Of a stretch of DNA of 64,000 nucleotides, positions 44,525 to 52,863 are shown in pieces. The translations under genes were made by a program, and so were the position numbers. The notes under the pieces were generated by a model. It had not been told where the DNA came from, did no database searches, and saw nothing but the letters and a program-made list of their open reading frames with translations. This DNA comes from Bacteroidales bacterium (GTDB lineage Bacteria > Bacteroidota > Bacteroidia > Bacteroidales > UBA12077), in the NCBI GenBank assembly GCA_019038645.1, contig JAHOYT010000003.1, positions 31,527 through 95,526 of the forward strand, written 5' to 3'. The first letter of the stretch is position 1. Each line of letters starts with the position of its first letter.

Positions 44525-44571
44525 TTTAACATAATTTAACATAGGTTTAAATAACTTAACCATTGTTTAAA
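44525..44571. promoter_or_regulatory. Five phased TTTAAC-type boxes
   Basis: TTTAAC at 44525-44530 and 44535-44540, TTTAAA at 44546-44551, CTTAAC at 44555-44560 and TTTAAA at 44566-44571. Steps are 10, 11, 9 and 11 bases, one per helical turn. Tandem direct repeats of this kind are the usual binding sites of OmpR/PhoB-family regulators. The array is 43 bases upstream of the RprXY-like operon and directly abuts a plus-strand -7 box at 44573. Confidence 0.65.
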
Positions 44572-44572
44572 A

Positions 44573-44580
44573 TACTTTTG
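44573..44580 (+). promoter_or_regulatory. Plus-strand -7 element next to the TTTAAC array
   Basis: TACTTTTG, an exact TAnnTTTG, one base after the last TTTAAC-type box. No plus-strand protein gene follows. The transcript would be the small RNA candidate at 44585-44673. Confidence 0.5.
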
Positions 44581-44584
44581 CTGA

Positions 44585-44673
44585 TGACAATAATAAGAAT
44601 GCAAGGAAATATTGTCACATAGGTTTATATTTTAGGGTTATAAAAAAAGAGGGATATTGTTCTCTCTTTTTTT
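44585..44673 (+). ncRNA. Candidate regulated small RNA
   Basis: A transcript from the promoter at 44573 would begin near 44585. It would start with an 8-base hairpin (TGACAATA 44585-44592 with TATTGTCA 44610-44617), continue through an unstructured A/T-rich middle, and end in a hairpin with a T-run (44642-44673). The total is about 89 bases. The longest ORF inside is only 12 codons. Promoter, structure and terminator line up without a coding gene. No known RNA family was recognised. Confidence 0.4.
44642..44673. terminator. Bidirectional terminator
   Basis: AAAAAAAGAGGGA (44642-44654) and TCTCTCTTTTTTT (44661-44673) form a stem around TATTGT, with T-runs on both strands. It ends the minus-strand IPExxxVDY gene and would end the plus-strand small RNA. 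Confidence 0.75.
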
Positions 44674-44689
44674 AATTCACGAAGTATTA

Positions 44690-45121
44690 TCAGAAAACAA
44701 AAACATTTTTTATTTTATCCGGTAAATCATCAATAAAAAAGGCGGTAATAATAATATTAACTTTCTTCAACTCCCTTAACAAATCTTTTAAAAAATCAAT
44801 ATCCGGTTCACCCGATACTTTAAGCACGAAATCAAGATTTTTCATTTCAGGCAGAAGAAATCCTTTTTCCGATTTATTCGAAATAAGATGATAACTGATA
44901 AAATTATTATCATCATTAAAATTATACATCGAATAATCAATCTGAATTTTATGTTTAGGGTGAGTAATTATTAAATCTTCAGTTTTAATAAGTTCTATGC
45001 CAAGTGAATTATTTACAGCCCAACTTAATCTATAATCATTTTCGTGAGACGCAATCCCTATTAACCTGAAATCACTCTCTAATTCAAACGATAATTTATG
45101 AATCTTTTTTTTAGCACTCAT
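44690..45121 (-). CDS. IPExxxVDY-family protein
   Basis: A 143-residue protein found in Bacteroidota beside rnc and the fatty-acid genes, as here. The name-giving C-terminal motif is present in a variant form, LLPEMKNLDF, followed by FVLKVSGEPD. N-terminal basic SAKKKIHKLSFELE. Function unknown. The gene lies 64 bases after rnc on the same strand. The assignment leans on synteny as well as the motif. Confidence 0.75.
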   Translation of the reverse strand: MSAKKKIHKLSFELESDFRLIGIASHENDYRLSWAVNNSLGIELIKTEDLIITHPKHKIQIDYSMYNFNDDNNFISYHLISNKSEKGFLLPEMKNLDFVLKVSGEPDIDFLKDLLRELKKVNIIITAFFIDDLPDKIKNVFVF

Positions 45122-45185
45122 TTCTTTAGTTATGAAATAAAATTAGAACTATTTATTTACATTAACTATTAACAAATATAAATTA

Positions 45186-45923
45186 TTATAAAATGTGGGG
45201 TAAATCATCTAAACTGATTAAAGCTTCCTTTGATGCATTTTGCTGAGCTTCTTTTTTGGATAAGCCTTTGCCCTTTCCAAATATTTTTTCGTCGATTTTT
45301 ATTGCTGAGGTAAAATATGAATTGTTTTGTTCTGTACTTTCAATTTCTTCATCTTCAAATATGATATTAGTTTTATTTTTCTGAGCCCATTCAATTACCT
45401 GACTCTTATAATCAGAATCAGTAACCGAAAGTTCCTTCATATCAATATTTTTTTTGATAATTCTTTTTATAATAAATTCTTTCGTTTTTTTATATCCTTT
45501 ATCCACATAAATAGCACCAATTAATGCTTCCAATGCGTTGCCGTAAATATTCTTTGTGCCGTTAATGTTATTTTGAGAAATAATATGAAATTGCAGGCCC
45601 ATATTCAAAGCTATCTCATTTAGTTGTTCACGACTAACTATTCGGGCACGCATTTTCGTCAAAAACCCTTCTTTTTTAAACGGGAAATATGAATATAAGA
45701 AATCGGCAACAACCGATGCAAGTATAGCATCACCTAAAAACTCAAGACGTTCATTATTAAGTTTTTTTGTATTGTCGGAATTTCGTGAAGCTGATTTATG
45801 TGTAAAAGCAATTTCAAAAACCTGCAAATGTGAAGGATAAATTCCGGTAAGCTGAAAAATCAACTTATAAAATTTCTTATTTTTTGATAAATAATATTTT
45901 GCAGGAGGTATACCTATTAACAC
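45186..45923 (-). CDS. rnc: Ribonuclease III
   Basis: Double-strand-specific endoribonuclease for rRNA and mRNA processing. The 245-residue protein has the signature ERLEFLGDAILASVVADFL, the second acidic site in NALEALIGAIYVDKGY, and a C-terminal dsRNA-binding domain (about 175-240, SDYKSQVIEWAQ to GKGLSKKEAQQNASKEAL). It is nine bases downstream of fabF. Confidence 0.96.
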   Translation of the reverse strand: MLIGIPPAKYYLSKNKKFYKLIFQLTGIYPSHLQVFEIAFTHKSASRNSDNTKKLNNERLEFLGDAILASVVADFLYSYFPFKKEGFLTKMRARIVSREQLNEIALNMGLQFHIISQNNINGTKNIYGNALEALIGAIYVDKGYKKTKEFIIKRIIKKNIDMKELSVTDSDYKSQVIEWAQKNKTNIIFEDEEIESTEQNNSYFTSAIKIDEKIFGKGKGLSKKEAQQNASKEALISLDDLPHIL

Positions 45924-45932
45924 AAAAAAAAT

Positions 45933-47186
45933 TTATTCTGAATATTTTTTTACAATTACTGATGCATTATGGCCTCCAAAGCCAAATGTATTACTTAATG
46001 CAGCTCTAACTTCTCTTTTTTGAGCTTTATGCAGAGTTAAATTAAGTTTACCATCAATGTTAGGATCTTGCTCAACATGATTAATTGTAGGAGGAATAAC
46101 TCCATTTTGAATAGCGCAAATAGCTGCTAAAGTTTCAACTGCACCAGCTGCCCCTAAAAGGTGTCCTGTCATTGATTTAGTAGCACTTATGTTCATTTTA
46201 TATGCATGATCACCAAATACATCCTTAATGCCAAATAGTTCTGCAGTATCACCCCTTGGTGTTGCAGTTCCGTGTACATTGATATAATCAATATCTTCGG
46301 GTTTCATATTGGCATCATCAAGTGCATTTTTCATTACATTCATAGCACCTAATCCTTCAGGATGAGGAGCTGTTAAATGATGTGCATCAGCAGACATTCC
46401 TCCACCCACAACTTCAGCATAAATTTTTGCACCACGCTTTTTGGCATGTTCCAATTCTTCAAAAATTAATGCTGCCCCACCTTCACCCATCACAAAACCA
46501 TCACGAGTATTACAGAACGGCCTTGATGCTGTACTATATTCATCATTTCTTGGAGAAATAGCTTGCATTGAGCTAAAACCACCCATACCAGCCTCATTAA
46601 TTGAAGCTTCAGAGCCTCCGGTAATAAAGATGTCAGCTTTTCCTAATCGAATGTAATTTAGAGCATCAATCATTGCATTGGTTGATGACGCACATGCAGA
46701 TACAGTTGTAAAGTTTGGACCACGAAAATTATATTTCATAGATATATGACCGGCTGCAATATCAGCAATCATTTTAGGAATAAAGAAAGGGCTAAAACGC
46801 GGTGTACCATCACCATTCGCATAGCTTCTTATTTCTTCCAAAAAAGTCTCAAGTCCACCTATACCCGAACCCCAAATAACACCAGCTTTGTCATGGTTGA
46901 TTGCTTCCAGATCAATCTTAGAATCCTGAATAGCTTGTTCAGTAGCAACCAAAGCAAACTGAGCAAAACGGTCCAGCTTTCTGGCTTCTTTTCGGTCAAA
47001 ATATTGATTTGGGTCGAAGTTTTTAACTTCACAAGCAAATCTTGTTTTAAATTTAGTTGCGTCAAAGTGTGTAATAAGGTTGGCGCCACTTACTCCATCC
47101 ATTAAATTCTTCCAATATTCTTCAACATTGTTACCTATCGGGGTAATTGCTCCAAGGCCTGTAATAACTACACGTCTCAATTCCAT
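45933..47186 (-). CDS. fabF: 3-oxoacyl-ACP synthase II FabF
   Basis: Elongating condensing enzyme of fatty-acid synthesis. The 417-residue thiolase-fold protein has the nucleophile Cys in VSACASSTNAM, His in NVHGTATPRGD and His in SMTGHLLGAAGAVE. It starts 40 bases after acpP on the same strand. Confidence 0.97.
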   Translation of the reverse strand: MELRRVVITGLGAITPIGNNVEEYWKNLMDGVSGANLITHFDATKFKTRFACEVKNFDPNQYFDRKEARKLDRFAQFALVATEQAIQDSKIDLEAINHDKAGVIWGSGIGGLETFLEEIRSYANGDGTPRFSPFFIPKMIADIAAGHISMKYNFRGPNFTTVSACASSTNAMIDALNYIRLGKADIFITGGSEASINEAGMGGFSSMQAISPRNDEYSTASRPFCNTRDGFVMGEGGAALIFEELEHAKKRGAKIYAEVVGGGMSADAHHLTAPHPEGLGAMNVMKNALDDANMKPEDIDYINVHGTATPRGDTAELFGIKDVFGDHAYKMNISATKSMTGHLLGAAGAVETLAAICAIQNGVIPPTINHVEQDPNIDGKLNLTLHKAQKREVRAALSNTFGFGGHNASVIVKKYSE

Positions 47187-47226
47187 AACAAATAAAATTT
47201 AAAACAAGATTTTGAAATATTAAAAA

Positions 47227-47463
47227 TTACTTAGCGTGCTCTTCAATATATTTTGTAGCATCGCCAACAGTACCAATGTTCTCAGCTTGATCATCAGGAA
47301 TAGAAATATTAAATTCCTTTTCAAATTCCATGATTAATTCAACAGTGTCAAGAGAATCGGCACCTAAGTCGTTAGTAAAACTAGCTTCTTGTGTAACTTC
47401 ATTTTCATCAACTCCTAACTTATCAACGATAATAGCTTTTACTCTTGATGCAGTATCAGACAT
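47227..47463 (-). CDS. acpP: Acyl carrier protein
   Basis: The 78-residue acidic carrier has the phosphopantetheine attachment serine in [14 protein letters not shown]. It carries acyl intermediates for FabF, encoded next in the operon. Confidence 0.97.
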   Translation of the reverse strand: MSDTASRVKAIIVDKLGVDENEVTQEASFTNDLGADSLDTVELIMEFEKEFNISIPDDQAENIGTVGDATKYIEEHAK

Positions 47464-47660
47464 AACTTTAAGTTTTAATTAATAATTAAGTTTAATTTTT
47501 AACAGTGCAAAGAAATATAATTAACTATGATAAATCAAAAATATTTCCTTATTTTTTGGTGTAAAAATAGCTTTTTTTGGATTTTTAAAACCATTTTTAC
47601 AATAAAATTTTAATAATTCATTCTAAACAAAGGCGTAATACACGCTATAAAATATTATAT

Positions 47661-48227
47661 ATGAACAAAATAGCAATCTTTGCTTCCGGCTCCGGCACTA
47701 ATGCTGAAAACATTATTAAGTTCAGCAAAGAAAATAAAAATTTTGAAATCTCTGCAATTTTTTCGAACAATAAAAATGCCTACGTTATTCAACGAGCTAT
47801 ATATCACAACATTAAATACTATATTTTTTCCCGACCGGACTTTTACGAATCTAAAAAAGTGTTGAATATTCTGGAAGAAAACAACATCGATTTTATTGTT
47901 CTTGCAGGTTTTTTATGGTTAATTCCGGAATATTTAATTGAAGCTTATCCAAATAAAATAATAAACATTCATCCGGCACTTTTACCAAAATACGGAGGAA
48001 AAGGGATGTATGGGATGAAAGTTCATGAAGCAGTTGTTGCTAATAAGGAAAAAGAATCAGGTATTACCATACATTTTGTTAATAAGCAATATGACAAGGG
48101 CGGTATTATTTTTCAGGCCAGGTGCGATGTATTACCAGACGACAATCCGGGAGATATTGCAAAAAAAGTGCATGAATTAGAATACAAACATTTTCCAAAA
48201 GTTATCAATAATCTACTTAATGCTTAA
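47661..48227 (+). CDS. purN: Phosphoribosylglycinamide formyltransferase PurN
   Basis: Third step of purine synthesis, transferring formyl from 10-formyl-THF to GAR. The 188-residue protein has the phosphate loop ASGSGTNAENII, the catalytic Asn-His region INIHPALLPKYGGKGMYG and a downstream YDKGGIIFQARCDV strand. It is full length. A diverged second copy of its 3' part lies at 49740. Its stop shares TTAA with the convergent gene at 48224. Confidence 0.95.
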   Translation: MNKIAIFASGSGTNAENIIKFSKENKNFEISAIFSNNKNAYVIQRAIYHNIKYYIFSRPDFYESKKVLNILEENNIDFIVLAGFLWLIPEYLIEAYPNKIINIHPALLPKYGGKGMYGMKVHEAVVANKEKESGITIHFVNKQYDKGGIIFQARCDVLPDDNPGDIAKKVHELEYKHFPKVINNLLNA

Positions 48228-48817
48228 AAGTATATTCTAATTCCACAGTCAAAATGTGTTATTTCATAAATTCTTATTTCTTCGTTATCGAAAAAACTAA
48301 ACAGAAGCAAATCGTTAGTGCCAAATTCATAGAATATCTCTTTAGCCTTTATTTTTGCTGTCTCTTTTGAGAATAACATTAAACTTTGTCCTAGTGTAAC
48401 TCCATATCGAGTATTAGTTGTCCACCAATAATATCCCTCAGGGTAATCTTCTCCATTCAGTTTAGTATATTGTTCTCCTACAGAGTAGCTTGAATATAGT
48501 CCAAATTTTACAGGCACAAAATAATGCTGCTTTTGAAAGATGTTTATATACCAAGGCCGGTAAACTATTTTTGTATTTAATGTAAATATGTCTGCACCAC
48601 CTGCAAATTCTGGTAAATATCCAAACAAAAAATCTATTGTTAATTTGTTTTCTTTAATTCCATAACCAGCTCCCACTGATAAAAATCCCAGATCGCCTGC
48701 AAATTGGGAAACAGCATGAGAAGGAACATACCATTTTTTAGGATTATTTTCATTTAGTGCCTGAGACTGTGCTAATCCAGCATATAAAATAAATACTAAA
48801 AAGAATATATATTTCAT
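48224..48817 (-). CDS. Predicted secreted/outer-membrane protein of unknown function
   Basis: The 197-residue protein has a signal peptide (MKYIFFLVFILYAGLAQSQA). The rest is Tyr/Phe/Gly-rich alternating sequence (LGFLSVGAGYGIKENKLTIDFLFGYLP) ending in FDCGIRIYF with a terminal aromatic residue, all suggestive of a small beta-barrel. No family is recognised. It lies between purN and the decayed purN copy and is followed by the phosphoesterase-gene junction, so it may have arrived with it. Confidence 0.65.
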   Translation of the reverse strand: MKYIFFLVFILYAGLAQSQALNENNPKKWYVPSHAVSQFAGDLGFLSVGAGYGIKENKLTIDFLFGYLPEFAGGADIFTLNTKIVYRPWYINIFQKQHYFVPVKFGLYSSYSVGEQYTKLNGEDYPEGYYWWTTNTRYGVTLGQSLMLFSKETAKIKAKEIFYEFGTNDLLLFSFFDNEEIRIYEITHFDCGIRIYF

Positions 48818-48828
48818 TACGTCAGGTA

Positions 48829-49647
48829 TTAGAAATCAACAATCTCGTAACTGTGACTTCTATCAATGTCATCTCCTTCCCATATCTTAATTTTTAAATA
48901 TTTACATTCATCAAGTGCAAAAGAATTTAAATAATGAATACTGCCATCATAAAGATAACCTGACGTAAAATAATGTCTGTGTCCATTTAAAACAAGAATA
49001 GTTTTTCCAGAGAAATGAATGGCATTCACAAATTCTTGTTCTACATTACTGTCAAAATCGTCATCTTCCGGCGGAACATGCATAACAATAATAGCACGCT
49101 CGTAATTTGTCGTATCATTAAGTACCGAATTCATCCAAACAATATTTGGTACTTTACCATCAAAACCATATTCCCGGCTATTGGTATTAACAAATACAAA
49201 TCGAAATCCATATAAATCAAAGAAAAAATCCAGTTCTCCGAACATTTCATCATAAATCTCAGCACCATTATATAAAAGATCATGATTTCCTACGACTGCA
49301 ACATAAGGAACTGCCAAGTCATTTATTATACCATTCATCTTGCTATATTCAAACTGTAAACCAAAATCAGTCAAGTCTCCGGCAAAACATACAAAGTCTA
49401 CTGTTGTGTCACTATTAACTTTATCTACAAAATCCGAGGCTTCATCATAATGGTGTTGTGCATCCCCTGCGAAAACAAAAATAAAAGTATCATTCTGAGG
49501 AATTTGATTAATCTTTTGAATATTACGTATATTTAAGTCTCTTTCATCACTCTCAGGTCTAACCTCATACGGACTGTATTCGATACAACGCCACACAATA
49601 ATTATTAATATTAGTAATACTATAAAAAGAATACTTTCTTTTTTCAT
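48829..49647 (-). CDS. Membrane-anchored metallophosphoesterase
   Basis: 272 residues with an N-terminal signal anchor (ESILFIVLLILIIIVW) and a calcineurin-like phosphoesterase domain outside the membrane: FAGDAQHH, FAGDLTDFG, VVGNHDLLY, VMHVPPED and LNGHRHYF supply the metal ligands. The first motif reads GDAQ instead of the usual DxH. The substrate is unknown. It precedes the small secreted-protein gene by 11 bases, forming a two-gene unit flanked by purN and its fragment. Confidence 0.85.
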   Translation of the reverse strand: MKKESILFIVLLILIIIVWRCIEYSPYEVRPESDERDLNIRNIQKINQIPQNDTFIFVFAGDAQHHYDEASDFVDKVNSDTTVDFVCFAGDLTDFGLQFEYSKMNGIINDLAVPYVAVVGNHDLLYNGAEIYDEMFGELDFFFDLYGFRFVFVNTNSREYGFDGKVPNIVWMNSVLNDTTNYERAIIVMHVPPEDDDFDSNVEQEFVNAIHFSGKTILVLNGHRHYFTSGYLYDGSIHYLNSFALDECKYLKIKIWEGDDIDRSHSYEIVDF

Positions 49648-49739
49648 TACTCATTTATATGTTTATTATGTAGCAAGTTACTAACTAGCGTAGATCATGT
49701 CAAGTTTTACAGTGTTTTCTTGTCTTTATTAGGTTAGAA

Positions 49740-49922
49740 TTGCCAAAAGAAAAAGGTATCACCATTCATTTTGTTAATAAGCAATATGACAAGAGCGATA
49801 TTATCTTTCAGGCGAAATGCAATGTATTACCAAACGACACTCCTGAAGATATTGTAAAAAAAGTGCACAAATTAGATTATGAGCACTTTCCTATAGTGAT
49901 TAAAAAATTATTTAGTAATTAA
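49740..49922 (+). pseudogene. Decayed 3' fragment of purN
   Basis: Translation in frame gives about 57 residues (GITIHFVNKQYDK, IIFQAKCNVLPNDTPEDIVKKVHKLDYEHFP) matching the last third of intact PurN at 47661, at roughly three quarters identity. The catalytic N-terminal two thirds are absent. The frame opens with TTG and has no ATG. Similarity stops near the start of this segment. It lies downstream of two insert genes, as expected for a displaced gene end after an insertion. Confidence 0.85.
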
Positions 49923-50635
49923 AAATCATATTTACGTCCAATATTGAAATTCAGACCAATATTCATTATGAATGATTGATAATTGAAATTTACCTGGTCT
50001 TCTCCAAAAGGGACAGAAAATCCAAACTGAGCTACAAATTTTACATACTTAAATCCAACTTTTGAAGTAAAAACCGGCTCTAAAAATACATTATAGTTAC
50101 CTGACCTGAAATCAGATCCTTGCGGGTTCATTTGTATCAAAACAAAGCGTGGTGAAAAACTACCGTCAAAAATACCGGTTGAAATGCCAATGCCTGGCTG
50201 AATAAAAAACCGGTTATAATTCGCATTTGTAATCTCCGAACCGAACAGGGCATTTTCGAAAAACCCTTCCGCTTTACCAATACCATATCCACCATATATT
50301 TCATATCGTCCTTTATCGCCAATTTTCTCATAATATCCAATTCCTGCTTCTATGAACGAGTGTCTGTGAAAATCATCTGTAGAATCGTTTGTTTCGTTAC
50401 CATAACTTCCGTTAACCATTATTCCAATATTATCAGTAATAGCTAAAGCAGTTTGTGCATCAAAGTTACTTGTTCCGGTAGCTATAGTTGCCTGAAATTC
50501 GCCCTGATTACTTAACATTGGAGAATTTACCATATTCGGAATATACTCAGGACTGCATGAAGTAAGAACAATTGCTAAACCTAAAATATACATTGCATTT
50601 TTAGAAATCTGCTTTAATAAGTTTTCTTTTTTCAT
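49919..50635 (-). CDS. Predicted lipoprotein / outer-membrane beta-barrel protein
   Basis: 238 residues. A signal with lipobox LTSC (IVLTSCSPEYIP), then strand-rich sequence with repeated Gly-aromatic pairs (FIEAGIGYYEKIG, YEIYGGYGIG, FIQPGIGISTG) and a C-terminal FIMNIGLNFNIGRKYDF that resembles the closing strands of a barrel. No characterised family is recognised. Its stop overlaps the purN fragment by four bases. Confidence 0.68.
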   Translation of the reverse strand: MKKENLLKQISKNAMYILGLAIVLTSCSPEYIPNMVNSPMLSNQGEFQATIATGTSNFDAQTALAITDNIGIMVNGSYGNETNDSTDDFHRHSFIEAGIGYYEKIGDKGRYEIYGGYGIGKAEGFFENALFGSEITNANYNRFFIQPGIGISTGIFDGSFSPRFVLIQMNPQGSDFRSGNYNVFLEPVFTSKVGFKYVKFVAQFGFSVPFGEDQVNFNYQSFIMNIGLNFNIGRKYDF

Positions 50636-50687
50636 TGAAGTGTGGATTAAAATTGGTTACGGTTTTAACGAATAATTTATAGTCAAA

Positions 50688-51944
50688 TTAAGAATCTATT
50701 TTATCCAGTTCCTGCTGATATTCCTTTTTCTTTTTTTCAAATGTCAATTGATTATTCTCAAAAATAGGTTCTACAGGCGGTGCTTTAATTGTTAATGGAT
50801 TAATGGCCTGTCCGTTTTTCCATACTCTAAAATCAAGATGTGGGCCTGTTGCATACCCTGTGCTTCCTACGTAACCTACAATTTGTCCCTGAGTAACTTT
50901 TTGACCAACTTTCATTCCTTTGGGATATCGTGACAAATGATTGTAGCCGCTTGTATAAACACTATTATGTTTTACTTTGATGTAATAACCTGCCGATTTA
51001 GTATATCCTTTTCTAATAATTCTCCCCTCACCAATGCTGTAAATTGGAGTTCCTTTGGGGGCAGCATAATCAACCCCCCTGTGAGGGCGTCGAATTTTAA
51101 GAATAGGATGCATACGACTATTTGAATATCCGGAACTTATTCTTGAGAATTTTAAAGGTGTCTTCAAAAACTGACGCCGCAAACTTTTACCTTTCTCATC
51201 AAAAAAACTTTTAACCCCATTTTGTTCAAATTCATAAGCAAATAATTCTTCGCCATGATGAGTAAAACATGTTGCATAAATCTCACCAATTCCAATTGGA
51301 ATGCTATCTACAAATTGCTCATCGTAAATAACTTTAAACTGATCTCCTTCCTCAAGCCCAAAAAAATCAACTGACCATGCATAAATTTCAGATAAACGAT
51401 TCGCCATCATAGGATCAATATTGTTCTCAATCATTGTAGCCCATAAAGATGAAGAAATTGTTCCGGAAGAGTTCTTTCTAATAGTAACAATCTCCTTTTC
51501 GCCCAATACCACATGTGGCTCATCCTGTAAATTAATTTTGAGATATTCGGTTGGACTATGCTTATATACAAAGTATTTAAGTATTCCCGGACTATCCTTA
51601 GTATAATATAATCTATACTGATTACCTGCTTTTATTTTTCTGATATCAAAAACTTCGGAAGAACTTTGTGTAGCCTTTAATATAGATTGATTGTTTACTC
51701 CGGCTTCCGAAAGCAATCTCGCTAAACTGTAATTACGCTTAATCTTAAACTGATTTATTTCGAATGAATCTATTGTAATTCCAAATTCCTTTTTAATGTC
51801 ATGATAGATAATATTCTGATCAATTCCTATTGCATAAATATTCCTGTTTCGTTGAATAATACTACTTTCTGAAGGTTTAAAAAAACTTGCCAGAATAACT
51901 ATTAATATAACTGAACTTATAATTGTAATTCGCTTAATATGCAT
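50688..51944 (-). CDS. M23-family peptidoglycan endopeptidase
   Basis: 418 residues. One N-terminal membrane helix, an OapA/LysM-like region (about 70-200), and a C-terminal LytM domain with zinc ligands in RRPHRGVDYAAP and HLDFRVWKNG, and the intermediate VKHNSVYTSGYNHLS. It is predicted to cleave peptide cross-links in the periplasm during growth or division. All metal ligands are present, so it should be active rather than an EnvC-like activator. Confidence 0.9.
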   Translation of the reverse strand: MHIKRITIISSVILIVILASFFKPSESSIIQRNRNIYAIGIDQNIIYHDIKKEFGITIDSFEINQFKIKRNYSLARLLSEAGVNNQSILKATQSSSEVFDIRKIKAGNQYRLYYTKDSPGILKYFVYKHSPTEYLKINLQDEPHVVLGEKEIVTIRKNSSGTISSSLWATMIENNIDPMMANRLSEIYAWSVDFFGLEEGDQFKVIYDEQFVDSIPIGIGEIYATCFTHHGEELFAYEFEQNGVKSFFDEKGKSLRRQFLKTPLKFSRISSGYSNSRMHPILKIRRPHRGVDYAAPKGTPIYSIGEGRIIRKGYTKSAGYYIKVKHNSVYTSGYNHLSRYPKGMKVGQKVTQGQIVGYVGSTGYATGPHLDFRVWKNGQAINPLTIKAPPVEPIFENNQLTFEKKKKEYQQELDKIDS

Positions 51945-51997
51945 ATAATTAAGTATTTGCCACCAAAATAAACAATAAATATCTAAATTTCAAATAA

Positions 51998-52858
51998 TTA
52001 AGCTTTTATTCGGTCAAAACCTCTTCCGTAAACGCCCATTACATTATTAACTGAAATAAAAGCATCCGGATCAATCTCCTTAATTATTCTTAACAAACTA
52101 TTTGATTCTTGTTTTTTTACAAGTACCATTAATATTTTAGACTCCTGCTTTGTATACCATCCTGTTCCGTCAATTAATGTGATTCCACGATTTATATCCT
52201 GTGTCACTCTCCTGGCTATTTCATCATACTTTTTTGAAAAAATAAAAAGCTGCACCGTTCTTTTTGCCCCGGTTAAAATAAGGTCGATGGCATAAGCTGT
52301 TACTGCCATTGTAACATAACCATAAACTGTTTTTTCGATTGATTTAAAGATTAAAAATGATGAGGAGATAATTAAGACATCGGCATATAAAATTATCTTA
52401 CCAGGGCTTATATTTCGGTACTTATTTATGATCATGGCAATAATATCTGTTCCACCCGTACTGCCACCCTGACTAAAAACTATACCGACACCTGCACCAG
52501 CCAGTATTCCTCCAACAACTGAAGACATAAAATTTTCGGTAACAATTGGTTCTGTAATTAATCCCTGTAAAACAGAAAAGAAGAGAGTTAAAACAACAGT
52601 AGAATATATCGTTTTTATTCCAAAACTTTTCCCAAGAATTTTAATGCTAACTACTATAAGAATTAAATTAATCATAAGATACGGAATCCATACAGGAATC
52701 TCGGTAGCGTAAAAAATAACAGTCGCAACGCCAGTAATTCCTCCACCTGTAATTTCGGCGGGAATCAAAAATGCAGTCCATCCTAAGGCATTTATAAAAA
52801 GCCCAATAGTGATTATCAGATATGTTTTAAAAAAACTTAGCAAATTACTCTTTCCCAT
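51998..52858 (-). CDS. YitT-family membrane protein
   Basis: 286 residues with five to six helices (DUF161, e.g. GQ-type loop in VVGGILAGAGVGIVFSQGGSTGGTDIIAMI) and a C-terminal cytoplasmic DUF2179 domain (KESKILMVLVKKQESNSLLRIIKEID). The transport substrate is unknown. It is five bases downstream of leuS and so co-transcribed. Confidence 0.88.
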   Translation of the reverse strand: MGKSNLLSFFKTYLIITIGLFINALGWTAFLIPAEITGGGITGVATVIFYATEIPVWIPYLMINLILIVVSIKILGKSFGIKTIYSTVVLTLFFSVLQGLITEPIVTENFMSSVVGGILAGAGVGIVFSQGGSTGGTDIIAMIINKYRNISPGKIILYADVLIISSSFLIFKSIEKTVYGYVTMAVTAYAIDLILTGAKRTVQLFIFSKKYDEIARRVTQDINRGITLIDGTGWYTKQESKILMVLVKKQESNSLLRIIKEIDPDAFISVNNVMGVYGRGFDRIKA

Positions 52859-52863
52859 AACTG

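Noticed and set aside
44525-44571. TTTAAC array considered as a short CRISPR-like or tandem satellite repeat.
   Set aside because: Units are only about 10 bases with degenerate spacers and sit at a promoter. Regulator binding explains them better.
46746-47105. Plus-strand frame of 119 codons opposite fabF.
   Set aside because: Lies wholly inside a conserved gene on the other strand and has no recognisable domain.
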